The translations under genes were made by a program, and so were the position numbers. A stretch of 64,000 nucleotides of DNA. Source: UBA2137 sp963740205. Its GTDB lineage: Bacteria; Pseudomonadota; Alphaproteobacteria; Micavibrionales; Micavibrionaceae. Shown here piece by piece: positions 1-10,881 of the stretch (positions within the stretch are counted from its first letter, which is position 1; each line of letters begins with the position of its first letter). The DNA lies in the NCBI GenBank assembly GCA_963740205.1, contig CAVUDD010000004.1, positions 1 to 64,000 of the forward strand, given 5' to 3'. Under the pieces are notes generated by a model. That model saw only the letters and a list, made by a program, of their open reading frames with translations, did no database searches and was not told the origin of the DNA.

Positions 1-123
1 AAATCCACACCAAAGGCTGCTGAGCTGACTACCATGGGAATGATCAAGAGCAAAAACAATTGCTGTTGCTCCGGCCAAACCTGTAAGGTAGGCATTCCTA
101 TAATTTCTTAGTAATTTTATCAT
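1..123 (-). CDS. TadG-like Flp pilus-assembly protein (N-terminus only, frameshifted)
   Basis: This gene starts at position 123 and runs off the left edge of the window. The first codons read MIKLLRNYRNAY and then LTGLAGATAIVFAL, the basic stretch plus glycine and hydrophobic helix of TadE/TadG-type minor pilins. Near position 45 one base appears to be inserted. Removing it restores IIPMVVSSAAFGVDF, the rest of the transmembrane anchor as in TadG proteins. It lies 10 bp downstream of the corrected tadE-like gene and is probably in the same operon. Assignment to TadG rather than another TadE paralogue rests on gene order and the short N-terminus only. Confidence 0.6.
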   Translation of the reverse strand, partial: MIKLLRNYRNAYLTGLAGATAIVFALDHSHGSQLSSLWCGF

Positions 124-132
124 ATTATAAGC

Positions 133-666
133 CTATTGGAAGGTAACTGTACGGCTACGACGTCCTCTTGAAAAGGCAACTTCTTGCATTTCGAAAGTTG
201 TCGACAAACATTCTACTGAATAAAGGTGCATAAGTATAATTTACACTTACAATTATTATTCCTTCGCCCTCGGCACTTAGACCAGCAGTACTTCGACTAC
301 GCTTATCGTTGGGGGACATGTTTATTGTTTCACGCCATAGAACTATAGGGTTGCTGTTCTCGTCAAATTCAATACTGACAACATCTATTCCAAACGCACT
401 TGTCGAGTGCGGTTGAAATGATAATTTTGCGGCGTCAACAATGCTGTTAATATCGTCTTGATTTACTGATTTTACGCGGCCAACAAGTCTGCAGCAATTT
501 GGGATGAAGTTATCGTTTTTTGGTTAAGAATAATTCCGTTTCCAATATCAAAGATTCCCATCAGTAGAGTGAACATAACAGGAAAGAATAGGGCGGCCTC
601 TACCAATGCAGTCGCACGCTCATCTCGAAAATAAGATTTTAGGATTTTATTTAAAGTACGCTTCAT
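133..666 (-). CDS. TadE-like minor pilin (two frameshifts)
   Basis: The N-terminus (MKRTLNKILKSYF, then ERATALVEAALFFPVMF and LLMGIFDIG) is a TadE-family pseudopilin: a positively charged segment, a hydrophobic helix starting after the acidic/arginine position, and a Glu in the helix. The raw frame stops at 472. Shifting frame at about 475 continues with VKSVNQDDINSIVDAAKL and further coding sequence. A second shift near 190 restores the C-terminus EVAFSRGRRSRTVTFQ with a stop at 133-135, a basic ending common in this family. The start overlaps the stop of the upstream paralogue (TAATG), so the two are translationally coupled. The breaks are probably sequence errors, since coding quality continues across them. 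Confidence 0.7.
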
Positions 667-1223
667 TAGGTTTCACCGCTCTCATCATCAAGATCGTATG
701 GCTCGGTTTGAAGTACGATGGTTGTCAAAATTGCGCGTCCACCGTCTGACCCATCAGAAAACATACTTGCTAAAAAAGGAACCATGAATTTATAGCGATA
801 GTTTGTGCGGATGATGACTGTGTCGTTTGTACCACCTGGAGTAAAACCTTGGGATTGAAAATTTCCATCGTCGTCATATTGAGCCGTATGATTTGAAAAA
901 TCAGAGAAGCTATCCATGGCTATGACTTCATATTCAATATTGTCACAGTTGGCAAAAACACTGGCGTGTGCGCACAAAGCCTCCTCAAAAAGCACTTGAG
1001 GGTCACCTTGATCATATTGCTGAACTTGACCTGTTCTTACTAACCTTCCAGCGTCAGAAGTTGCGCCATGCATAATGTTTGATGCAGCAAAGAAAAGAGA
1101 GATTTCAATTATACCCATGAGAAGAAAGCAAAATGGTATGGCCACCAAAGAGAATTCTACGGCGGTTGCACCATCCTCGGTCTTCACGAAATTTTTAAAG
1201 GTTGCTTTTAATTTACTTATCAA
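666..1223 (-). CDS. TadE-like minor pilin (Flp pilus assembly)
   Basis: This 185-residue protein has the TadE layout. A short basic cytoplasmic segment is followed by EDGATAVEFSLVAIPF and LLMGIIEISLFF, a prepilin-like hydrophobic helix with the conserved Glu five residues into it. A periplasmic domain with two cysteines (C83 and C93) follows. TadE-family proteins are minor pseudopilins needed to assemble the Flp pilus, processed by a TadV/CpaA peptidase; such a peptidase lies at 30889-31434. It is the first gene of a three-gene minus-strand tadE/tadE/tadG-like operon, and its stop overlaps the next start by one base. Confidence 0.85.
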   Translation of the reverse strand: MISKLKATFKNFVKTEDGATAVEFSLVAIPFCFLLMGIIEISLFFAASNIMHGATSDAGRLVRTGQVQQYDQGDPQVLFEEALCAHASVFANCDNIEYEVIAMDSFSDFSNHTAQYDDDGNFQSQGFTPGGTNDTVIIRTNYRYKFMVPFLASMFSDGSDGGRAILTTIVLQTEPYDLDDESGET

Positions 1224-1368
1224 TTTCTCACCCTGTGTATTGGCGCTTTAAAAATGACCAATCAACTTATCCATCTTTAATTATAAAAGGAAAAGATAAA
1301 TGTGAGTTTAATTATGCGTAGTATTTTAAGTAAGTTTTAGAGATTAGAATCTATAGTTTGAGTTGCTT

Positions 1369-4299
1369 TTAAACGATAATGCCACCGTTGTTGTATAAGT
1401 AACGTTTCGTCTAGTCCAGTGACGTTATTCAATTGTGCTATTGACGTAAAACTTGCACCGCCAGCTGCACCATTAGCGTCAACTTGGAAAAGCGTATCAC
1501 CAGCCACCTCGGTAAATCTTACGTAGTCAGTTATTGGGTTTCCACCAATTCCACCGATAATGTCGCTTATGTCTATTGCGTCACCTTGTCCCCATTTAAA
1601 ATCCATATGATGTCTAGTTTCTTTAAAGGCGCTGGCCGCCTCGAATACGAATGTATCTGCTCCATCACCGCCATAGAGTATATCCAGACCTGCGCCACCA
1701 TTAATGGGTCGTTACCCTTGTTGCCTCCTGCGTAAAGAAGGCCGTTCTGTAAGGGCTAATATCCAACATTTTCAGTTGTGTGTGGTATCTGTGTCTTTGT
1801 CGTTCTTCTTCGAAATAAAGAATCTGACGCTATTTGAGGAAACATTGCTTGCGCCGCGTGTAACTGCTGGATCTCCACCGTCTGTCAGTCTGCTATGTCC
1901 ATAATTACAACAGGGGCAGTTGAGGCAAAATCACTACCAAAGTTAATGTTGGTGGTGTTATGAGTTACAGAGTTGCTTGTTGTCACCCACAAGTAGCCCA
2001 TTTCCAACGCTTCCACCATTATCAATAGCTATCCAACCAATTGTTTCTGTTGCATGGGTTGTGCCAGCACCTTCTTGCTCCTCCATATGACAGTCGAAAG
2101 CCTGTGGAATTTCTATTTTCATTGTGAATTGTAACGGCTCCTAAATCATTATCAGTCATGACTTGCGACATAATAACCGGTGCTGGCCAAAAGCAGAATT
2201 AAAGGAAACCGCAACGTTATTTTGGTTGGTTGCAGAAACTGTGCCAGCCTGAATAGTACTGCCCATCATCTAGTGTGTGAGTGCCTGCGGCAATCGCTAA
2301 CCAGGAAATGGTTTCAGTCCCATGAATTCCATCAAGATAATCCCATTCATCAATTTGAAACTCAAACCCTGTATTAGTGACATTTCTTACTCTTAAAGTG
2401 GTTGGATCTGCATCATTAGTGTATTCATCGCCATTTTGATAATTGGATTAATGATTTCGTGGAATCAAATGTAATCGTATACCAAGTTGGGCACTGCTTG
2501 ATTTGGTCTGTCGTTACTTGACCGCCTGTCACCAACGACTGTGAGTAGGTTGTCACCATATATAGCATCATCTCCCGCCCCACCATCAATAGTGTCATTA
2601 CCATTAAGACCAAATAGGCGGTCATTATCTGCGCCACCATTGATTACATCATTGCCCAGAACCGCCATATATGAGGTCGTTCCCCGCATCACCATTTAGA
2701 ATATTGATTGAGTTGTCAGCCTGAACGTCTTCTGCATCCCATTCTATAACATAGCTATGGAAGTCGCTGTGTCGGCCCAATCTGCCAAGTCCGGTTGTCT
2801 TGTAGGACTGGGTATTGTATTCTGTCGTTGCTATTTGAGGTTGCCCAGCATCCCAGTTCTCATAACCATTATTAATAGAGGTTCCAGCTATATCACTAAA
2901 AGATGTTCCGCTTTCGTGACCTGCACCCCATTCCCAAGAGCCATCCTGATTGATATCACGACCAGAGGTCCAGCGGATCGTCAGCTCTAGCCATACCTTA
3001 GTTACGAAATCATTTTCGGCTTGAGATGTAATGGAAACAAGATGTCCTGACCGCCATTCAATAAAGCTGCGTTTGCTGCGCTTTCTGCTGTAGCATAAAT
3101 TTACATTCGTATTAACAAACTATAGAAAGAGTTTGTAGCCTCAGAGTACCAGACTGCTGATCTGCCCCCATGACGAGTTTTCTCTTATGACATATTGGTC
3201 ATACGAGGACACACCACCACCATGGATAATGTCATCGCCAGCACCACCATTGATAGTATCAGCCCCAAGACCACCCATGATGGTGTCGTTGCCAGCATCA
3301 CCGTTAAGGATGTCATCGCCTTGTTCGCCATCGATAGTGTCGTTGTCATCACCACCGTAAATGGTGTCATTACCTAACTGACCATCAATATTGTCGGCCC
3401 CTGCATCACCATAAAGGATGTCATCGCCGTTGTTTCCAAGGATACGATCGTCGCCATCACCCCCGCGAAGGGTGTCATTACCGTCGCCACCAAAAAGCTG
3501 GTCATTACCAAGTCCACCCTCGATCGTGTCATTGCCAGTCTCACCACTTAGGCGGTCATCACCATCATCGCCGTAAATGAAATCATCTTCACTGCCACCC
3601 CAGATAAAATCGTTACCGTCATTTCCATGAATAGTGTCTACGCCTTCATTCCCATAGAGACGATCAGAGCCAGGACCTCCATTAATAATATCATCGCCAG
3701 CGTTACCGTAAATTTTATCGTCACCTGCATCACCGTTCAAAGTATCAGCGCCGCCTTGGCCAGAAATAACATCGTTGTCATCACCACCATTAATAACATC
3801 TATACCGTCTTTACCGTAGAGACGGTCATTCCCAGCAAGTCCATCAATGACGTCGCCAGCTGTCTGTTCCATAGAGCGTATCTGCGCCAGCAGTTCCTGT
3901 GATTGTTGCCAAAACTACAGGCGCAGGAGCGGGGTCAGTATCAGGGAGTTCGGAGGCTGCATTATAATCGGAATAACTTCCGCGGGTCAGGTTTAGAGAC
4001 GAGCCATCACCAGATGAGCCTTTGTTATGTGTAAAGGCACTCATATCAATGGCAGAGCCATCAATCTTCACATTGGAGATATTAATGATATCGCCATCAG
4101 AGCCATAGTTCTTTACAGAGTAAAATCTAAGCAGAGTGTGATCAAAAGGATCATCTAAATCTATTTGAAAGGAGAGGGTGGAGCTACCAGATCCAATATA
4201 GGTGGTATCAAGTTTTACGCCACCATACTTAATCTGCAGCTTGGGCATGCCTGCTGCAAAGATTGCTGATACATCAAAGCTGATTGTATGTAATGCCAT
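1369..4299 (-). CDS. RTX-type secreted adhesin with C-type-lectin-like domain (multiply frameshifted)
   Basis: Start chosen at ATG 4299, preceded by AGGGGTGG about 10 bp upstream; a GTG at 4311 is also in frame. In order: an N-terminal beta-sandwich (4299-3900, DTTYIGSGSSTLSF), about twenty GGxGxDxxx calcium-binding nonapeptides (3840-3200), and a C-type-lectin-like domain (about 3160-2740; GHLVSITSQAENDF, ENWDAGQP, YVIEWDAE seen across frames). More RTX repeats follow, then modules at about 2420-1950 with FEFQIDEWDYLDG-H-ET and ETIGWIAID patterns, and a serralysin-type C-terminal secretion domain. No single frame covers it: shifts occur near 3860, 3160, 2690, 2240 and 1400. Correcting the last gives the ending LYNNGGIIV and a stop at 1369-1371. 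It lacks an N-terminal signal peptide, as expected for type I secretion. Errors and true decay cannot be separated here. Confidence 0.7.
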
Positions 4300-4376
4300 A
4301 GAAACGGCCACCCCTAAGAAAAACCCATTGTCCTGATTCTATTTTATCAAGAAAACAGTTAATAAAACGTAAGGAT
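3872..4376. repeat. Direct repeat copy A (RTX gene 5' end and promoter region)
   Basis: About 505 bp covering the upstream region and first 140 codons of the first RTX gene recurs at 6622-7126 at a constant offset of 2,750 bp. Only scattered substitutions and no indels separate the copies by eye. Similarity ends abruptly at 4377/7127, just upstream of the gene. It implies a recent tandem duplication or gene conversion. Confidence 0.85.
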
Positions 4377-4386
4377 ATACGGAGTT

Positions 4387-7049
4387 TTAGACTATGATTT
4401 GCCCGCTGGCATATAGGGTTGCAACATCTATACCTTCACCGCCCCGAAGTTCTGCAATATTAGTGAATCCGCCTGCACCATCGGCATCGACAGCAAGAAT
4501 ACTGTGATCACCTAAATCGGTAATTTGTACGTGGTCAGAAATTGTCCCTGTAAAGCCTGTAATAATATCACTCAAATCAATGATATCTCCGCCACCTTCA
4601 CTGAAGTTATGAATACGATCTACGTTATTAAAAGCCGTTGCATCAAAAGCAAATGTGTCAATGCCACCACCGGAATAGAGGTCATCAAGTCCATCGCCAC
4701 CGTTACATTATTATTCCGTTCATGTTACCTTCGTGAGTATTACGTTTCTGAAACCAAGACGTCGTCAGTTGGAGAACCACCGTCGTGATCGTTCACAATG
4801 AAGGTGACAGTATGTGCCCCTGTAAAGAAACTGCCAACATCAATTTCATAATGCACCCAGTCGCCAGAGCCGTCATAATTATCAAAGTTAGTTCGTCCCC
4901 AGTTTTGAGTTCCATGAAACTTTGAAGGTTAGATTATCACTTCAATTCCATTATCGTTATCAAAGCCTATGCCGTGTATTTCTGCTTCGGCACCACTACT
5001 GAAGTCAAATTCTACAACTGTATTTGAGGTAATGTTGTAGTTAACCTCCCAGATTTTTCCAAGCGTTGTCCGTTAATCAATACCTACGCCATCATCAAGA
5101 ACGACATATGTACCACCACCATCTTGACCGTCACCATGCAAGAAGCGGCCCCATTCCAATTATATCGGACATCTCAACTGGTCGCCGCCACGTATTTCGT
5201 CGGAACCTGCCCCACCATTTATAATGTCGTCACCTGTTCCGCCGTAGAGAATGTCGTTGCCACCGCCTCCCATCAGTAAGTCATTACCGGCATCGCCATA
5301 AATTTCATCGTTGCCATTAAGTCCGTAAAGTCTGTCATTATCAGCATCGCCATGAATTATATCTATGCCAGAGCCACCATAAATAAGGTCATTTCCATCG
5401 CCACCATTTAAGGTGTTTGTAGAAAGGTCTGCTTGAACGTCTTCACCACTCCACTCAATAATATAGTTGTGACCATCAGTCGCATTTCTGTCGTCCCAAG
5501 CGTCATCATTGGCGCCACCATTGAACCACATAGTTGTGTAAACTTGGCTTCCTCCCCCATTAGGCTGGCCTGTACCCCAGTTCTCGAAAGAATTATTTAC
5601 TGCTGTTGAGCCTGATGAGAACTGTAAGCCAGCCTCTGCTCCATCAGCCCATTTCCAGACGCCGTCTTGAGCAAGATCAGATCCGCCAAGCCATATACGA
5701 TTTCCACTCGCCCCTATTGAATTGTTAACGCCTTTGAACGTGGCCATATTGTAGATATAGTCATTCTCGGCTTGTGACGTAATGTTAACGAGATGACCAC
5801 TGGCACCATTTAGTAGTGCGGTATTAGCAGCAGTTCGTGCGGTGTTCCATGTCACAGATGTATCAACGAACCTATAGAAAGAGTTTGTAGCCTCGGAATA
5901 CCAGACTTCGGATCTTCCCCAAGCAGAATTTTCTCTGATGACGTACTGATCATAGGAAGACACACCACCACCATGAATAATGTCATCGCCTGTGCCGCCA
6001 TTGATAGTGTCAGCACCCAGTCCGCCCATGATAGTGTCGTTACCACCATCACCATTCAAGATATCATCACCTTGTTCGCCATCTATGGTGTCGTTATCTG
6101 CGCCACCATTGATAGTATCGTTACCTAATTGACCATCAATATTGTCTTCACCAGCGCCACCATTGATGGTATCGTTACCGTTGTTACCTAAAATGCGGTC
6201 ATTACCGTCATCGCCGTTTAGGGTATCATCACCATCTCCGCCGAAAATTTGATCATTTCCTGTTCCGCCACTAATAAAGTCATCGCCAGCTTCTCCGCTT
6301 AAACGATCATCGCCAGCTTCTCCGTATATGAAGTCGCCTTCAGTTCCACCCCAAATAAAGTCATCGCCATCAAATCCATAAATCGTGTCAACGCCTTCAT
6401 TCCCATAAAGACGATCAGAGCCAGTCCCACCGTTGATTGTATCGTCACCGCCGTTACCATAGACTTTGTCGTTATCGGCATTGCCGTTGAGTATGTCGTT
6501 GCCATCGCCACCACTAATAATGTCATCTCCATTACCACCGTTGACTGTATCGTCACCACCTTTGGCAATAATTTTATCATTCCCAGCAAGTCCATCAATG
6601 ATGTCGCCACTATCTGTTCCATAAAGCGTATCTGCGCCAGCAGTTCCTGTGATTGTTGCCAAAACTACAGGCGCAGGAGCGGGGTCAGTATCGGGGAGTT
6701 CGGAGGCTGCATTATAATCAGAATAACTTCCGCGTGTCAGGTTAAGAGACGAGCCATCACCAGATGAGCCTTTGTTATGTGTAAAGGCACTCATATCAAT
6801 GGCAGAGCCATCAATCTTCACATTGGAGATATTAATGATATCGCCATCAGAGCCATAGTTCTTTACAGAGTAAAATCTAAGAAGAGTGTGATCAAAAGGA
6901 TCATCTGAATCTATTTGAAAGGAGAGGGTAGAGCTACCAGATCCAATATAGGTGGTGTCTAGTTTTACACCACCATACTTGATCTGCAGCTTGGGCATGC
7001 CTGCTGCAAAGATTGCTGATACATCAAAGCTGATTGTATGTAATGCCAT
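4387..7049 (-). CDS. RTX-type secreted adhesin with C-type-lectin-like domain (frameshifted near 3' end)
   Basis: Paralogue of the 1369-4299 gene; start at ATG 7049 with the same AGGGGTGG site. An uninterrupted frame covers 7061-5160. It has an N-terminal beta-sandwich, an RTX block (GGNGDDIISGGDG type), and a clear C-type-lectin-like domain at about 5910-5440 (GHLVNITSQAENDYI, IWLGGSDLAQDG, ENWGTGQPNGG, YIIEWSGE). A second RTX block follows. Frames then shift through 5150-4690, where translated pieces (for example WEVNYNITSNTVVEFDF) suggest another beta-sandwich. The end recovers as SDIITGFTGTISDHVQI to the terminal LYASGQIIV and stop at 4387. Expected role: calcium-dependent, type-I-secreted surface or extracellular adhesin; the ligand cannot be predicted. 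Confidence 0.8.
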
Positions 7050-7126
7050 AGAAACGGCCACCCCTAAGAAAAACCCATTGTCCTGATTCTATTTTATCAA
7101 GAAAACAGTTAATAAAACGTAAGGAT
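6622..7126. repeat. Direct repeat copy B (RTX gene 5' end and promoter region)
   Basis: Second copy of the 505-bp block at 3872-4376, offset exactly 2,750 bp. It carries the promoter/leader and N-terminal domain of the second RTX gene, so both paralogues should share expression signals. Confidence 0.85.
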
Positions 7127-7135
7127 ACTTAATAT

Positions 7136-7162
7136 AAAAAACCGCCTTAAAAGGCGGTTTTT
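7136..7162. terminator. Bidirectional-looking rho-independent terminator
   Basis: AAAAAACCGCCTT-AA-AAGGCGGTTTTT forms a GC-rich stem with A-tract and T-tract flanks. It lies just downstream of the stop of the third RTX gene (minus strand) and upstream of the second, separating their transcription. Confidence 0.85.
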
Positions 7163-7179
7163 AAGAGAGTAAAATTTAA

Positions 7180-10100
7180 TTATGTAACAATCAGATTGTC
7201 GCCTATCAGCATATTGTCCAAATTAAGCCCTGTTACGCCATTAATAGTTGCAATGTTTACAAAGTTAGCGCCACCAGTTGCGCCGTTAGCATCTACAGAT
7301 AGAATTGTATTTCCGCCAGATTTCTGTAAGCCTCACGAAATTATCTATGTTTTGGTTCGTGTAGTTGTACGAAATGACATCACTAATATCAATTGCGTCA
7401 TGACCTACCGCATTAAAATTGTAAATGGTGTCTTGGCTGGTGGTGTTATCAAAGTAGAAGATATCCATACCATCAGATCCATAAAGTTGGTCATTGCCAG
7501 TTCCACCGTTGAGCGTATTTTTGGCCAATGAGGCAAAGACTTGTGAGCCTTCCCATTCGATAGCGTATTGATCAACAGTCACGAAGCCAGAAGAGCCGTT
7601 ACCAATCGCAACAAGGTCGGCAAAATCATCACCGTTCAGCATGTAAAGGTAATCTTGTGTGCCATCACTATCATTGGGTTGTCCAGCTACCCAAGCGGAA
7701 TAATTGCCATTAACAGAGCCACCAGTAGCATTAGCAAATTGCTGTCCAGCTTCTGGTCCTGTTACCCAACGCCACTGACCTTCTGTTCCTGTGTCTGTAC
7801 CACCCAGCCATGTGTTTACGCCACCTGCTAGAGTTTTAAGGAAATCGTGTTCCGTAGCCGATGTTACAGTTGCTAAATGTCCGTTTACACCGTTCAAAAG
7901 GGCCGCATTAGCAGCACCATTAGCTGGTGACCAGTTTGTTCCTGCAGTGGCAACGACTTGATAGAAGTTTCCTGTTTCGAAATTGTAGGAAACGTTTGGA
8001 TTAGCTGCCAATATCGTATTCAGTTGAGCTGTAAATGTATCAACAGAACCAGAATAAATAATGTCATGCATCTGCGCCACCATTAAGTACATTTGTACCC
8101 GAACTACCGTAAATTGTGTCAGCCCCTGCATCACCATTTACTGTGTTTACAGAACCTGAATCTGCATCAAGTGTTGTATTCCCAGCGGTGTATACGTCTG
8201 GAGACGTTGTAGTAACGTCACCCGTTATCGCGAAATCATCGAAGCGAGCAAAAGCGTCCTCGTTAGCTGCGTTACCCGACCAATGCACGAAACCAAGATC
8301 TAAATTGAAGCTATATCCCGCTGCAACGTCACCAAGGCTAATTGTAAAAGTAGTCCAGCCTGTATCTATATTGGCACCGTTACCGTTAACCCCTACAGCA
8401 CGATTAACTTCTGTGTAATTTCCGTCTAAAAAGTAGAATACAGAAGAATCTTCTCCGGCCTCGGTTCTTCCATCGTGAAAGTGACGATATGAAAATTCAA
8501 TCTCTGCATTTTGCATACCTTGGCTAAATGTAAAGGTTTGGTCCCATGTTCCATAGGCTGTGTTAAAAGTACCTCCGCCTTGACTGTCGCCAAGGATTTG
8601 TAGTGATCCGTTTGCTGTGTCACCATCAGTCGTATTTCGTTGTTCCAATCATGTCAACGAAGTTGGGATCATTAATGTCACTGTAAACAAAGCCACCATC
8701 GTTGCTAGAAAAGTCAGCAGAAAATTCTGTAACTCTTGCTGTCGTAGTTCCCCCTGCGACAACTGTTACACCAGATGCGTTTCTGTTAACGGTTGTGTCT
8801 AGAGCGTAAAGAACATCATCTCCGTCTCCACCATTTAATGTATCATTTCCAGAGTTTCCGTAGAGGATATCATTTCCAGTTCCGCCACTTAATGCGTCAT
8901 TTCCGTTGCCACCAGAAAGAAAGTCAGCACCAGCATCACCAAAGAGGATGTCATTACCATCAAGTCCGTAAAGTGTATCGTTATCTGCATCGCCGTGAAT
9001 TGTGTCTATACCTGATCCACCGTAAATAAGGTCATTTCCGTTCCCACCATTAAGTGTGTTTGCAGATGTGTCGGAAAGAACAGATTCTCCATCCCACTCA
9101 ATTATATAACCATGCGATTCACCGCCACCTCGGTCAAACCAGTCGCCCGTAGTTGTCATCATTGCATAATCTTGTGCGCCGCCAGAATCATTTGGATCGC
9201 CAGCGCGCCAATTGCTGTATGTAGGACCTTGTGCTGTACCAGCACCATCCCCTACCCAAAATAAAGTTCCAGCTTCGTTTCCTGATGTGAATGTCCAATT
9301 ACCTTCGGTACCAACATCAGAGCCACCAATCCATGTTTCTGAACCAGCTAAGCCATAAACATTGAATAAGAAGTCATTTTCAGTAGCGCTCGTAATATTA
9401 ACCAGATGTCCTGCCGCACCGTTTAGGGTAGAAGATGCAGCATCGGCCTCTGCAGTTGCGCGATCTACGCCACCACTTACATATCTATAGAAGCTATTTG
9501 TTGCCTCGGAATAATAGACACCTGAACGGCCCCATGCAGAGCCTTCTCTTACAACATATTGGTCGTATGAGGATACGCCACCACCATGGATGATATCATT
9601 ACCGTCTCCGCCTGAAATAACATCAGAGCCAAGACCGCCCATAATTGTGTCGTCGCCTGCCTCACCACGAAGAACATCGTCGCCTTGTTCGCCATCAATG
9701 GTATCATTACCATCGCCACCGAACACATTATCATTACCCAATTGTCCATCAATGTTGTCGGCACCAGCACCACCATAAATAGTGTCGTTACCATCATTAC
9801 CTAAAAGGCGATCATCGCCATCATCTCCGTTGAGGATGTCATCGCCATCACCACCGAAAAGCTGGTCGTTACCAAGCCCACCGAATAAACGGTCATCGCC
9901 TAGTTTCACCACTTATACTGTCGTCGCCATCATCTCCGTAAAGGAAATCATTACCATCGCCACCATATAGACGGTCATTGCCGGCATCGCCGTGGATTGT
10001 GTCTACACCTTCGTTACCGTATAGACGATCATCGTCAGCGCCACCATTTATGGTGTCATTACCTTCGTTACCGTAAATAGTGTCATTACCAGCGTCGCCA

Positions 10101-10660
10101 TTAAGGATGTCATCCCCACCTTGTCCTGAAATAACGTCATTGCCGTCACCACCGTTAACTGTATCATTACCATCCTTTGCGATAATTTTATCGTTGCCGC
10201 CAAGTCCGTCTATGACATCAACACCGTCTGTTCCGTAAATTTTATTAGCGTTATTGTCACCTGTAATTGTGGCTTGTGGCGCAGAATAGGGAGGTTGTGT
10301 CTCTGGAATTTCAGCAGAGGCCTCGTAATCTGAATAACTTCCTTTGGTAAGGGTTACGGTCGAACCATTGCCAGATGAGCCTTTATTATGTGTAAAGGCG
10401 CTCATATCTATAGGATTGTTATTAATGCGAACATTGGAGAAACTTATTGTATCACCAGCCGTTCCGTAATTATCAACAAAGTAAAAACGTAGAAGCGAAT
10501 GATCCAAAGGACCATCAGTATCAATTTGATAAGATAACGTGGATGCACCTGATCCAACATAAGTTGTATCAAGTTTTGTACCACCATATTTGATTTGCAG
10601 CTTAGGCATTGCGCCCGAGAAAACTGCTGATACATCGAAACTTAGTGTGTAAACTGGCAT
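7180..10660 (-). CDS. RTX-type secreted adhesin with two C-type-lectin-like domains (frameshifted)
   Basis: Third and most diverged paralogue; starts MPVYTLSFDVSAVF at 10660. Order: N-terminal beta-sandwich; RTX block (10250-9560); C-type-lectin-like domain 1 (9520-9090; GHLVNITSATENDFL, TWIGGSDVGTEG, YIIEWDGE); RTX block; a jelly-roll-like module (about 8760-8210; IEFSYRHFHDG, FARFDDFAITG); a single RTX-like stretch; lectin-like domain 2 (7990-7520; GHLATVTSATEHDFL, TWLGGTDTGTEG, YAIEWEG). A short RTX motif and a secretion domain ending GDNLIVT at 7180 complete it. Frames break near 9905, 8640, 8090 and 7320. Adjacent fragments overlap and continue the same domains, so one roughly 1,160-residue protein is intended. 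The role is inferred to be type-I-secreted adhesion. Confidence 0.75.
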
Positions 10661-10881
10661 ATGCCTCTATCCTAGTGTTGTTGAGTGAATCCTTTACTCT
10701 AATATTAATTATAGGTTGTAAATGTTAACAAATTATTACTATTAGAGATGTGCTAATATAAATATAAGATACTGATATTAAATATAAAAAATTCTATATC
10801 TAAATTTATATGTAAATTTTTATTTATTTTTCTTTTACTCATACTTAATGATATCAGGAATCATCAATTATTTACATAATA
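10661..10881. other. AT-rich intergenic region upstream of the third RTX gene
   Basis: This 221-bp stretch is strikingly A/T-rich (10720-10850 has few G or C). It should carry the promoter of the minus-strand RTX gene and the 3' end of the oxyR transcript. No gene or clear terminator is seen. The composition resembles regions bound by xenogeneic silencers, which is inference only. Confidence 0.4.

Noticed and set aside
3190..3840. Short-period DNA repeats that could be mistaken for a CRISPR array or minisatellite (also 5950-6610 and 52050-53270)
   Set aside because: The 27-bp period is in frame and encodes GGxGxDxxx calcium-binding nonapeptides; there are no identical repeats with unique spacers and no cas genes.
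9590..9970. Proline/serine-rich plus-strand ORFs opposite the RTX repeats (also at 52829-53095)
   Set aside because: They are antisense shadows of Gly/Asp-rich nonapeptide codons and have no start signals; the same pattern appears wherever RTX blocks lie on the minus strand.
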